Source of the DNA: DASXMR01 sp036495525
GTDB lineage: Bacteria > Actinomycetota > Actinomycetes > Streptosporangiales > Streptosporangiaceae
Direction: 5' to 3'
DNA: 31,033 nucleotides
NCBI GenBank assembly: GCA_036495525.1
Contig: DASXMR010000074.1
Span: 1-31,033 of the forward strand
Every line of letters begins with the position of its first letter. Position 1 is the first letter of the stretch. Both the position numbers and the translations under genes were made by a program. The notes under the pieces are model-generated. The model ran no database searches, was not told the DNA's origin, and saw nothing but the letters and a program-made list of their open reading frames with translations. Below, in pieces: positions 23,784-31,033 of this stretch.

Positions 23784-24353
23784 GTGCGCGCATCGGCAGC
23801 AGCGGCGGGCGGTCCTGCCGCGGTCGGCCTGCACCACGATGCGCGCGAGACCTCGGCTCCGCTGCTACTGCTCGGCGCTATCCTCAGCGTCGCCGCCCTG
23901 ATCCAGCTTGTCGGGCCGGACAGCCTGTTCGGCGGTGTCGGTGACCTGCTCACCGCCACTTGCCTGACTCTCGGCTTCGCCGTGCTCTGGGTAGCATTCC
24001 GGACCCGGGCCGCCCGGCAAGGCCGGGTGGCCGCGCGCGGGTTCGGCACTGCGGCCACCGTCGGGCTAGCTGTCAACCTGGTCGGGTCGGTTGCAGTGAT
24101 CTACGCCGGGCCATATCTCGTCTTCGGCGTCGGCCTGCTGATCGCGGCCTGGCGGCTTCCGAACCGCTATCTCGCCGGCTGTGCTCTCGGCGTCGGCGCG
24201 CTGGGTGTCTTCGAGGGCTTCTTCGGCTTCACCAACCGCCTGCCATTCTCCCTCTGGGCGTCGTGGGAGCACACCGCCATCTACCTCGTGCTCGGTGCGG
24301 CGACCATCGGTGCCGGCGTCGCGGCGCGAATCCGCGAGGACCGGGCCGGCTAG
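23784..24353 (+). CDS. Hypothetical polytopic membrane protein
   Basis: 189 residues from GTG 23784, with GGAGG 6 nt upstream. After an Ala-rich N-terminus there are about five to six hydrophobic segments (near residues 27-43, 53-70, 90-122, 128-148 and 162-180) and a short basic C-terminus. No recognised family or catalytic residue. It follows the PPOX gene by 63 nt on the same strand. Its TAG overlaps the NUDIX stop on the other strand through a shared CTAG (24350-24353). Confidence 0.72.
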   Translation: MRASAAAAGGPAAVGLHHDARETSAPLLLLGAILSVAALIQLVGPDSLFGGVGDLLTATCLTLGFAVLWVAFRTRAARQGRVAARGFGTAATVGLAVNLVGSVAVIYAGPYLVFGVGLLIAAWRLPNRYLAGCALGVGALGVFEGFFGFTNRLPFSLWASWEHTAIYLVLGAATIGAGVAARIREDRAG

Positions 24354-24844
24354 CTCTGCGGAGCCGGGGCGGGCACGTAGCGCGGGCATCCCGTCGGCTG
24401 CGCTGCGAGGGCGGCACGGACCCGCGGCAACATGAGGTCCGGCAGGTAGCCCGCGAGCTCGTCCCGCGCGGCGAACCGCCAGTCGTCCAGCTCTTCTTCC
24501 TGCAGCGTGACCTCCGCGCCGACGGGCAGCGTGCCGCCGTCGAAGAGAAAGAACACCGCCGGGCGGCCCGTTGGCCCGTACTGCGGCATCGGGTACTGCC
24601 AGTCCACCGCGAGCAGCCTGCCGACTGGCAAGCTCAGCCCGAGCTCTTCTGCTACCTCCCGCGCGCACCCGTCGTGCGGGGACTCGCGGAACTCGCAGAC
24701 GCCGCCGGGCAGCGACCAGTGGTCGCGATAGTTGGGCTTGACGATCAGCAATCGGTCATGAGCGTCATCGATCAGCGCGGCTGCTGCGACCACGACGCCG
24801 GGCAGGCTGGCGTGCCAGGCGGCTGGCTCCAGGTAGGGGGCCAC
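24350..24844 (-). CDS. NUDIX hydrolase
   Basis: A 164-residue cytosolic hydrolase of nucleoside-diphosphate-linked compounds. The full Nudix box Gx5Ex7REUxEExGU is at residues 48-70: Gly48, Glu54, Arg62, Glu63, Glu66, Glu67, Gly69. It is preceded by HWSLPGG. WQYPMPQYGPTGRPAVFFLFDGG follows, as in housecleaning NTP/ADP-ribose pyrophosphatases, but the substrate is uncertain. The GTG start at 24844 lies 6 nt after the hisS stop, so hisS and this gene are probably co-transcribed. Confidence 0.88.
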   Translation of the reverse strand: MAPYLEPAAWHASLPGVVVAAAALIDDAHDRLLIVKPNYRDHWSLPGGVCEFRESPHDGCAREVAEELGLSLPVGRLLAVDWQYPMPQYGPTGRPAVFFLFDGGTLPVGAEVTLQEEELDDWRFAARDELAGYLPDLMLPRVRAALAAQPTGCPRYVPAPAPQS

Positions 24845-24850
24845 GGCCGG

Positions 24851-26173
<1,323 letters not shown>

Positions 26174-26286
26174 GAGTCCTCTGGTTCACGGGTGGCTGAT
26201 CGGCGCGAGCCCAGTGAAGCATTCGGCGAGCGCCGGTGACATCTCATTATCGCGGGTCCATCCGCAACCTGGGCGGCAGGCGCTGA

Positions 26287-26326
26287 CGGCGGCAGCTCCA
26301 TGCGGCTCAGCCGGCGGCTGCCGCTG
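26287..26326 (-). terminator. GC-rich hairpin downstream of the O-methyltransferase gene
   Basis: GCGGCAGC (26289-26296) pairs with GCTGCCGC (26317-26324), and a smaller CGGCT/AGCCG dyad lies inside the loop. It lies between the O-methyltransferase stop and the hisS start, in the right place to end the former transcript. There is no U-tract, so this is tentative. Confidence 0.35.
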
Positions 26327-26355
26327 CGCGGCCGCGCCTGATCACGGCAGGCAGG

Positions 26356-26976
26356 TCACCGGCGGGTCCCGACGAGCAGCGAGTTCGCCAGGTCCGGCAG
26401 CACAGCCTCGGTCCAGGTCAGCTCGTCCTGCGCGGCGAACAACTCCCGCTTGGGGTCGGTCTGCCGCAGCGGTGAGTCCAGCGGCAGCGCCGCCACCGGT
26501 GTCAGGTCATCCATCACGATCCGACCCCCCGGTCGCAGCATCTCCACCAGAGCGGCGAACTGTGCGCCGTCTCGCACCCCGGCGTCGGCGAAGATCAGGT
26601 CGAAGGGTGCCAGCGGCGGCAGCACGGCCACCCATTCACCGGTGACGACCTGCACCCGCGCGTCGCCCGACAGCGCCTCCGCCGCGGCAGCGGTTCGGAT
26701 CGGGTCAATCTCCACCGTGACCAGGGTGCAGTCGGCCGGCATCGCGCTGGCCAGCCACGCCGTGCCAACTCCGGCGCCGGTGCCGAGCTCGGCGATCCGG
26801 CCGCCGTGGCAGCCAGCGGCGAGCATCGCCAGGAACTCCCCGGTTCCCGGCAGGCTGGCGGACCCGCGGCCGTGGCCCGCCTCCGCACGAGTCAGCGGGA
26901 AGCCGATCCGGCGTGCGGCCGCCCTTGCCTGTTCGACGAGCGGCGGGACAGCAGTTTCCTGCTGGGAAGAAGCCAT
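26356..26976 (-). CDS. SAM-dependent O-methyltransferase (class I, family 3-like)
   Basis: A 206-residue cytosolic methyltransferase. SAM-binding motif I is IAELGTGAGVGTAWLA (from residue 61), the acidic end of strand 2 is VEIDP (about 88-92), and FDLIFADAG carries the likely catalytic/metal Asp. MLRPGGRIVMDD follows as motif III. The layout matches catechol/caffeoyl-CoA O-methyltransferase relatives, but the N-terminal lid is short and the acceptor is unknown. The hexamer CAGAAT ends 6 nt before the ATG, close to the leaderless promoter pattern seen elsewhere. It stands alone upstream of hisS with 182 nt between them. Confidence 0.85.
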   Translation of the reverse strand: MASSQQETAVPPLVEQARAAARRIGFPLTRAEAGHGRGSASLPGTGEFLAMLAAGCHGGRIAELGTGAGVGTAWLASAMPADCTLVTVEIDPIRTAAAAEALSGDARVQVVTGEWVAVLPPLAPFDLIFADAGVRDGAQFAALVEMLRPGGRIVMDDLTPVAALPLDSPLRQTDPKRELFAAQDELTWTEAVLPDLANSLLVGTRR

Positions 26977-27315
26977 GGGCCGATTCTGCCAGCCTGGCGC
27001 GGTGCGGTGCCGGAGACAGGCCTCGGCACCCGCACGCCGAGCTCGGCCGCCGGCCAGCTAGGAAGGATCCGGTGGCGGCAGCCCGAGCAGTCGCGCGGCC
27101 CAGCCGAGGCCCACGGCGAGGCGCTCGCGCCGGCTGGCGAACAGGGCGCGGTTGCTCTCCCGGGAGGGAGCAAGCAGCACCTGATCTCCTGCGATGAGCG
27201 CGGCATGGCTGCCGGCGCCAGAGCCCCCCGTTCGTCTGGTAGCGGGCCGCCATCGACACCAGCCAGGTGTGCGTATCGAACCATGGCGCGCCACTGGCGG
27301 CCGTGGACCAGGCAA
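26977..27315. other. Gene-poor stretch, no convincing gene
   Basis: Several overlapping frames are open here on both strands but none shows a family motif. The most protein-like is an 85-codon minus frame (27058-27315) ending HAALIAGDQVLLAPSRESNRALF...RLAVGLGWAARLLGLPPP (split for length). It might be the tail of a decayed gene. Together with the transposase relic next door, this looks like eroded sequence. Confidence 0.4.
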
Positions 27316-27545
27316 TCGCCTGCGAATATCGCATGGCTGGCCGCCTCGGTCAGCGCCGCGTGATCTCCTGGCGGGACCGGCACAAGGCCCGCGGGATCGC
27401 GGTCCTTGACGACGCGCCGCGCAGTGGCCGGCATCATGAGATCGACGAGATCGAGGTCATGGCGGCGACGCTGGTCAATGACGGACGCCCACCGCAGCGG
27501 ACGGGGTTACGCACTGGTCCGCTCGGTCCGAGATAGAGCGCATGC
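27316..27545 (+). pseudogene. IS630-family transposase relic (frameshifted, N-terminal part only)
   Basis: Pieces of one IS630-type N-terminal helix-turn-helix region appear in three frames in the right order. They are SPANIAWLAASVS (from 27316), then VISWRDRHKARGIAVLDDAPRSGR and HEIDEIEVMAATLVNDGRPP (one frame, to about 27498), then GVTHWSARS (about 27506-27532). WRxRxxxxGIxxLxDAPRSGR, IDEIEVxxATLxNDGxPP and THWSAR are hallmarks of actinobacterial IS630 transposases. The catalytic DDE part is gone and no terminal inverted repeats were found. At least two frameshifts and several substitutions mark it as old. From 27546 to 27666 nothing else is recognisable. Confidence 0.72.
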
Positions 27546-27666
27546 CCGTGCGCGCGCCCATCGGCGCCCCGGCCCGCGAGGTCCTCGCCGCGCGCCGCGC
27601 CGCGGTCGACGATGTCCCGTTCGTCCCCTGCCAGCCGGGCTGAGCGGCGCCAGCGGCTGCTGAGCC

Positions 27667-29277
27667 TCAGCCGTAGTGGCGCAGCTTGGGCCAGAGCTGG
27701 CCCCAGGGCTGGCGGCGGCCGGTGCAGAGGTAGACCTTGCCGCCGTCGTCCTGGGTGGGGATGCCGTACGGGTTGGTCACCGTGGCCACCACGCGGACGC
27801 TGGTGAAATACTGACGCAGGTAGGCAGCAGAGGTGGTGAAGCCGCCGGGGGTGACCGCGACGACTGTGGTGGCGTCCGGGTTGCCGGGGCCCCACCACCA
27901 GTCGGAGTTGTGCGCGCTGACGGCCGTCGGCAGGCCGTCACCCCGGCCGAGCTCGTTGATCGCCGCGGCCTCGGTGTAGGTGCCTGTATAGAGGACCGCG
28001 TCGGCCCGCTGCGCCGGGGTGAGAGAGCGCCAGACGCCCGCGACGGTGCTCACCACCGGGGCGGCGTTGGTCTGCTCGCCGAGGGACGTGTTGGCTTTGT
28101 AGGTCCAGCTGATGTCGGCGGCCGGCAGCAGTGGAAGCGTGAACAGAGTGGTGGCGGCGCCGGTGATCGCGGTGGCGGCCAGCAGGCGGCGCAGCCGGCC
28201 GGGCCGGGCCCGCAGCCAGCCGTCGAGAGCGACGGTCCCGGCGGCCAGCAGGTAAACGTAGGCGCCGCCCAGGTAGTAGATCTGCTTGCCGGTGGTGAGC
28301 GCGAAGACGACGAACAGCAGCGCCCAGGCCAAGCCCATCGGCCGCCACAGCGGTCGCTGCGACTTCCACAGGAACCGCAGCCCGGCGATCCACACCGGGA
28401 CCGACGCCAGGGCCGTGACGCTAAGTTGCCCGGGGATCCAGGTGACAAGTCCGGCCAGGCCGCCGTTCTCAGCGTTCAGCGAGTGGGTCATCGCGATGGT
28501 CGCCCACTCGTGGGTTGCCTGCCACCAGAGGTCGGGGGCTTCCAGGGCGGACGCGATGGCGGCGCCGCCGAGGAACCACCAGGAGAAGACCAGCCGCCGG
28601 CCGTCCTTGGTGGCCAGCGCGCAGATCGTAAGAGCGACGGCGAGGATCGCGACCAGGTGGTTGTCCTCGGCGCCGACGCCCGTGACGGCCCCAGCGGCCA
28701 GCCACCAGCGGGGATCCCCGGTCCGCCCGATCCGGGCGGCGACCAGGCCCAGGCCGGCGGTGGCCGTGAGCATGTAGGACGTCGTGTTGGCGATGTGGCC
28801 GCTGCCAAGGACTACCGGCATGACGGCGGCGAGGGACGCGGCGAGCACCTGCGCCCGCCGGCCGCCGCCGAATTCCCGCGCGGTCAGCCCGCCGATCGTC
28901 ACCGTGCGGGCGGCGGCCAGCGCGGCCCACAGCCGCAGCCCGGGCAGCGAAATGCCGAACAGATGCAGCGTGACCCATGCCATCAGCGGCGCGAACACGG
29001 GCTGGTCGACGTAGCTGGCGGCCAAGTGCCGGGCGCAGTCCAGCATGTACAGCTCGTCGCCGTGGAAGCCGTACCGGCCCGACACCGCCATGAGCGTGGC
29101 GAACACGACGGCGCCGGGGACGAGCGCCCACCAGGTGAACGGCGCGAGGCTGACCGCCGGGGCGGGCGTCTGCGGGGCGGCGCCCGCGGCCGGGACGGCG
29201 GCGGGCTGCGCGGCGGTACCGGCCGCGGAGAGGGGTGCTGTGCTGGCGTGTTCGGACACCGGCAGGTTCCTTCGCAT
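27667..29277 (-). CDS. GT-C glycosyltransferase, GT39/ArnT-like (dolichyl-P-mannose mannosyltransferase-like)
   Basis: A 536-residue integral membrane protein with about 10-12 hydrophobic segments. After an Ala/Pro-rich cytosolic N-terminus (to ~45), the first external loop has YGFHGDELYMLDCARHLAASYVDQPVFAPLMAW. Its Asp74/Glu75 are the typical GT-C acidic pair and DQPVFAPL the usual next motif. The C-terminal ~130 residues are a soluble extracytoplasmic domain. Such proteins transfer sugars from polyprenyl-phosphate donors to lipids, proteins or wall polymers; donor and acceptor are unknown. ATG 29277 has no Shine-Dalgarno; GTG at 29259, with AAGGA 8 nt upstream, is a credible alternative. 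It is divergent from a TetR regulator that probably controls it. Confidence 0.87.
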   Translation of the reverse strand: MRRNLPVSEHASTAPLSAAGTAAQPAAVPAAGAAPQTPAPAVSLAPFTWWALVPGAVVFATLMAVSGRYGFHGDELYMLDCARHLAASYVDQPVFAPLMAWVTLHLFGISLPGLRLWAALAAARTVTIGGLTAREFGGGRRAQVLAASLAAVMPVVLGSGHIANTTSYMLTATAGLGLVAARIGRTGDPRWWLAAGAVTGVGAEDNHLVAILAVALTICALATKDGRRLVFSWWFLGGAAIASALEAPDLWWQATHEWATIAMTHSLNAENGGLAGLVTWIPGQLSVTALASVPVWIAGLRFLWKSQRPLWRPMGLAWALLFVVFALTTGKQIYYLGGAYVYLLAAGTVALDGWLRARPGRLRRLLAATAITGAATTLFTLPLLPAADISWTYKANTSLGEQTNAAPVVSTVAGVWRSLTPAQRADAVLYTGTYTEAAAINELGRGDGLPTAVSAHNSDWWWGPGNPDATTVVAVTPGGFTTSAAYLRQYFTSVRVVATVTNPYGIPTQDDGGKVYLCTGRRQPWGQLWPKLRHYG

Positions 29278-29296
29278 CGTCCGGGCGCTTTGACTA

Positions 29297-29311
29297 ACTG
29301 ACTCGGTCAGT
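29297..29311. promoter_or_regulatory. TetR-type operator palindrome ACTGAC-TCG-GTCAGT
   Basis: A perfect 6-bp inverted repeat with a 3-bp centre lies between the divergent GT-C and tetR genes, about 20 nt from each start. It would cover the -35 region of the tetR promoter (-10 TAGTAT at 29323-29328). ACTGA/TCAGT dyads of this kind are common TetR-family sites. Confidence 0.72.
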
Positions 29312-29322
29312 CACCCTTACGG

Positions 29323-29328
29323 TAGTAT
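29323..29328 (+). promoter_or_regulatory. Candidate -10 (TAGTAT) of leaderless tetR promoter
   Basis: TAGTAT ends exactly 6 nt before the GTG at 29335 and lies just downstream of the operator palindrome, so the regulator probably represses itself. Confidence 0.5.
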
Positions 29329-29334
29329 CCGGGA

Positions 29335-30027
29335 GTGCGCGGACGCAAATCACCCAGGCCCCTGACCGAAATCGCCGACGCGGCGGTGGAGGCGTTCACC
29401 GCCAAGGGCTTCCGCCCGGCAGGCATCTCCGACGTCGCCGCCGCGCTGGGCCTCAGCCATGGCGCGCTGTACACGTACGTGGACAGCAAGCAGGCCCTGC
29501 TGTACCTGGCGCTAGCACGGGCCGTCCAGCCCGAGATAGTCGCGGGCCTGCCCGTCCCGGTGACCGCCCCGCCGCCGGAGCAGGTCGTCGCGATGCTCAC
29601 CACCTGGGCGCGGTCCCAGGAAGCCCTGCCGCAGGTCGGCACGGGCGGCCCGGGCACGTGGCAGGCCGAGCGGGAGCTCGGCGCCATCGTCGACGCCCTG
29701 TACGGCTTCGTCGAACGCAACCGCCGTGCCATCCAGCTGATCGAGCAATGCGCCGCCGACCTGCCCGAGCTGGCCCAGTGGTTCTTCGTGGGGCAGCGCC
29801 GCGCCCTGCTGGACCGGCTCGCCGATTACCTGCGCGGCCGGATCGCCGCGGGAAAGCTGCGTCCGGTGCCCGACGTGCCCGCCGCCGCCCGCTTCATCAA
29901 TGAGACCATCGCCTGGTTCGCCATGCACCGCCACGGGGACGCCGACTCGGAGATGCTCGACGACGACGCCTGCCGCGCGACGGTCCGGCACCTCATCCTG
30001 GCCGCCTTCCTCCCCGCCGCCGAGTAG
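29335..30027 (+). CDS. TetR/AcrR family transcriptional regulator
   Basis: A 230-residue dimeric repressor. The N-terminal DNA-binding domain shows LTEIADAAVEAFTAKGFRPAGISDVAAALGLSHGALYTYVDSKQALLYLA, a classic TetR helix-turn-helix at about residues 31-50 (quoted for recognition of positions 10-59). The C-terminal ligand-binding/dimerisation half is Ala/Leu-rich with no recognised subfamily. GTG 29335 lies 6 nt after a TAGTAT hexamer. The divergent GT-C glycosyltransferase is the likely main target through the palindrome at 29297-29311. The inducer is unknown. Confidence 0.92.
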   Translation: MRGRKSPRPLTEIADAAVEAFTAKGFRPAGISDVAAALGLSHGALYTYVDSKQALLYLALARAVQPEIVAGLPVPVTAPPPEQVVAMLTTWARSQEALPQVGTGGPGTWQAERELGAIVDALYGFVERNRRAIQLIEQCAADLPELAQWFFVGQRRALLDRLADYLRGRIAAGKLRPVPDVPAAARFINETIAWFAMHRHGDADSEMLDDDACRATVRHLILAAFLPAAE

Positions 30028-30223
30028 CCGAGCCGAGGTCTGCGACTTCACGAGAGAGCTGCGGGGCTTGGTCCCCGGCCCGCACAAGATCTGGCTGGCC
30101 GGATGCTAGCTGATTGTCGAGGCGGGGCTGCCGAGGTTGTGAAGCCATTCACCTGGACAAAGACGCCGACCAACTCATCGCCGAAATCAGACCGTCAAAG
30201 AACTACTGCCACGCGACACTAGG

Positions 30224-30246
30224 ACCTAACCCTGAAGAAGTTAGGT
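30224..30246. promoter_or_regulatory. Inverted repeat ACCTAAC-N9-GTTAGGT in the tetR/AhpD-like intergenic gap
   Basis: Perfect 7-bp arms in a relatively AT-rich stretch of the 278-nt gap between the convergent tetR and AhpD-like genes. No gene is evident in this gap. The repeat may be a weak terminator or an operator; the stem is modest (7 bp, 9-nt loop). Confidence 0.35.
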
Positions 30247-30305
30247 TGTGGTTAAGATTTCCGCCGGTCGCGTCCCGTGCGGGTTACCCGCCAGAAAACC
30301 CCAGC

Positions 30306-30770
30306 TCAGCCCCATGCCCTGGCGGGCTGCCGAGTGCTCACGTTGAGCCGGTTGAAGAAGTTGGTCGTGGCGATCATGAGGATGAGCGCCGCGAGCCCCC
30401 GCTCGTCATAGTGGCGGGCCGCCGCGTCCCAGATCTCGTCGGGGACCGGGTCGGCCCGATCGCTGAGCCGGGTCACTGCCTCGGCGAGCGCGAGCGCGGC
30501 CCGTTCGGCCTCGGAGTAATAGGGAGCCTCCCGCCAGGCCGCCACGGCGAAGATCCGCTCGTCGCTCTCGCCCGCCTTCCTCGCCTTGCGCCAGCCGCCG
30601 TCCACGCACGCGCTGCAGCCGTTGACCTGGCTGACCCGCAGGTGCACGAGTTCGAGCGTCGCCTGCGGCACGCCGCCTCCGCTGACGGACCCGAACAGGT
30701 CCTGGATCGGCTTCATGGCCTCGGGGATGATCACCGCGGGGTTCGGCATCCGGGCGGTCAGGGTGTCCAT
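30306..30770 (-). CDS. AhpD-like / carboxymuconolactone decarboxylase family protein
   Basis: A 154-residue all-helical protein of the AhpD alkylhydroperoxidase-like superfamily. TLELVHLRVSQVNGCSACVDGG (in two parts, residues 38-59) holds Glu40 and the redox pair Cys52/Cys55, with the Glu-to-Cys spacing of 12 seen in M. tuberculosis AhpD. The proton-relay His normally four residues after the second Cys is replaced by Gly59 (CVDGGW, where relatives have CxDMH). The remainder (DERIFAVAAWREAPYYSEAERAALALAEAVTRL) is typical. ATG 30770 is chosen because GGAGGAG lies 6 nt upstream; the longer open frame to 30851 has no support. A peroxidase or antioxidant role is inferred from family, but the missing His may change the activity. 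Confidence 0.9.
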   Translation of the reverse strand: MDTLTARMPNPAVIIPEAMKPIQDLFGSVSGGGVPQATLELVHLRVSQVNGCSACVDGGWRKARKAGESDERIFAVAAWREAPYYSEAERAALALAEAVTRLSDRADPVPDEIWDAAARHYDERGLAALILMIATTNFFNRLNVSTRQPARAWG

Positions 30771-30849
30771 GATGGTCTCCTCCGTTTCGCGAACGTCTAC
30801 CCCCTGACCCGCCGGATCCCAAGAGTGTGACGACCCGCGCCGCCACCGC

Positions 30850-30904
30850 AAGCCGTAGGATTCCCGCCCGCCGCCCCAAGCCGTAGGCCCCCGCCCACCG
30901 CCCC
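30850..30904. repeat. Imperfect 28-bp tandem duplication
   Basis: AAGCCGTAGG followed by a CCCGCC/CCGCCCC stretch occurs at 30850 and again at 30878. It lies upstream of the AhpD-like gene. Beyond it, to 31033, a CATCAG-rich stretch and no convincing gene are seen. Confidence 0.55.
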
Positions 30905-31033
30905 ATCAGCATCATCGGAACCATCAGCGTCATCAGCATCACGGCCCGGGTCCGCCACTCCAGCTGAAACGTCATGAAACCCCGGATCCAGGGCGTTCTA
31001 GCGCAGTGGATTCCCGGTTTCATTGCGTTCGGC

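Noticed and set aside
26892..27437. 181-codon minus frame over the gene-poor gap
   Set aside because: No motif, and it lies antisense to the IS630 relic; composition is typical of a random GC-rich frame.
27676..29301. 541-codon plus-strand open frame opposite the GT-C gene
   Set aside because: Gly/Gln/Arg-rich with no hydrophobic or catalytic pattern, while the minus frame gives a coherent polytopic glycosyltransferase.
30406..31023. 205-codon minus frame with a Met/Leu-rich start (MLMTLMVPMMLM)
   Set aside because: The hydrophobic run comes from a CATCAG-type simple repeat, and the rest is an out-of-frame copy of the AhpD-like gene.

Overview
The window is a high-GC (about 70% by eye), densely packed chromosomal segment from an actinomycete. 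Supporting signs are strong G/C third-position bias, many GTG starts, the linked block cobS ... pepA-lpd-sucB-(TIGR01777 SDR) ... lipB, a PPOX/F420-type flavoprotein, and several probable leaderless promoters. From memory, not a search, a cobS/pepA/lpd/sucB/lipB order is seen in Streptomyces and relatives. Accessory genes (an ABC exporter pair and a P450 operon) lie between the SDR gene and lipB.

Layout. 1-613 (-): 5' part of a secreted BAAT-like lipoprotein. 855-3707 (+): a tandem PBP4-type D-Ala-D-Ala carboxypeptidase whose second half lacks the catalytic motifs. 3823-4566 (-): RibD-C/dihydrofolate-reductase-like reductase, divergent from cobS (4624-5379, +). 5393-5821 (-): HIT protein. 5911-6654 (+): peptidase E. 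6816-9288 (+): a translationally coupled NarL-type histidine kinase, response regulator and ChrB-N-domain protein. 9209-10281 (-): a two-gene membrane operon (94-aa protein and COG4280-like protein with two ExxE motifs) whose tail overlaps the ChrB-like gene antisense. 10439-15092 (+): pepA, lpdA and sucB, followed by an SDR epimerase (15281-16180).

16245-19849 (+): two coupled ABC exporter half-transporters. 19862-22356 (-): a P450, membrane protein and GNAT operon. 22494-24353 (+): lipB, a PPOX flavoprotein and a small membrane protein. 24350-26173 (-): hisS (of the eukaryote-like clade by motif) and a NUDIX gene, followed by an O-methyltransferase (26356-26976, -). 26977-27666 is a gene-poor gap holding a frameshifted IS630-type transposase relic. 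27667-30027: a GT-C glycosyltransferase divergent from a TetR regulator, with a clear palindrome between them. 30306-30770 (-): an AhpD-like protein lacking the usual CxxC-associated histidine.

How the genes fit together. LpdA (E3) and SucB (E2) are subunits of a 2-oxoacid dehydrogenase, and LipB supplies the octanoyl group that becomes the lipoyl arm of SucB. No lipA is present. The HK-RR-ChrB unit facing the COG4280 membrane operon is the best candidate here for a poorly described system, possibly metal- or envelope-related. Another recurring signal is a TANNNT hexamer exactly 6 nt before several start codons, which fits leaderless transcription and settles some start choices.
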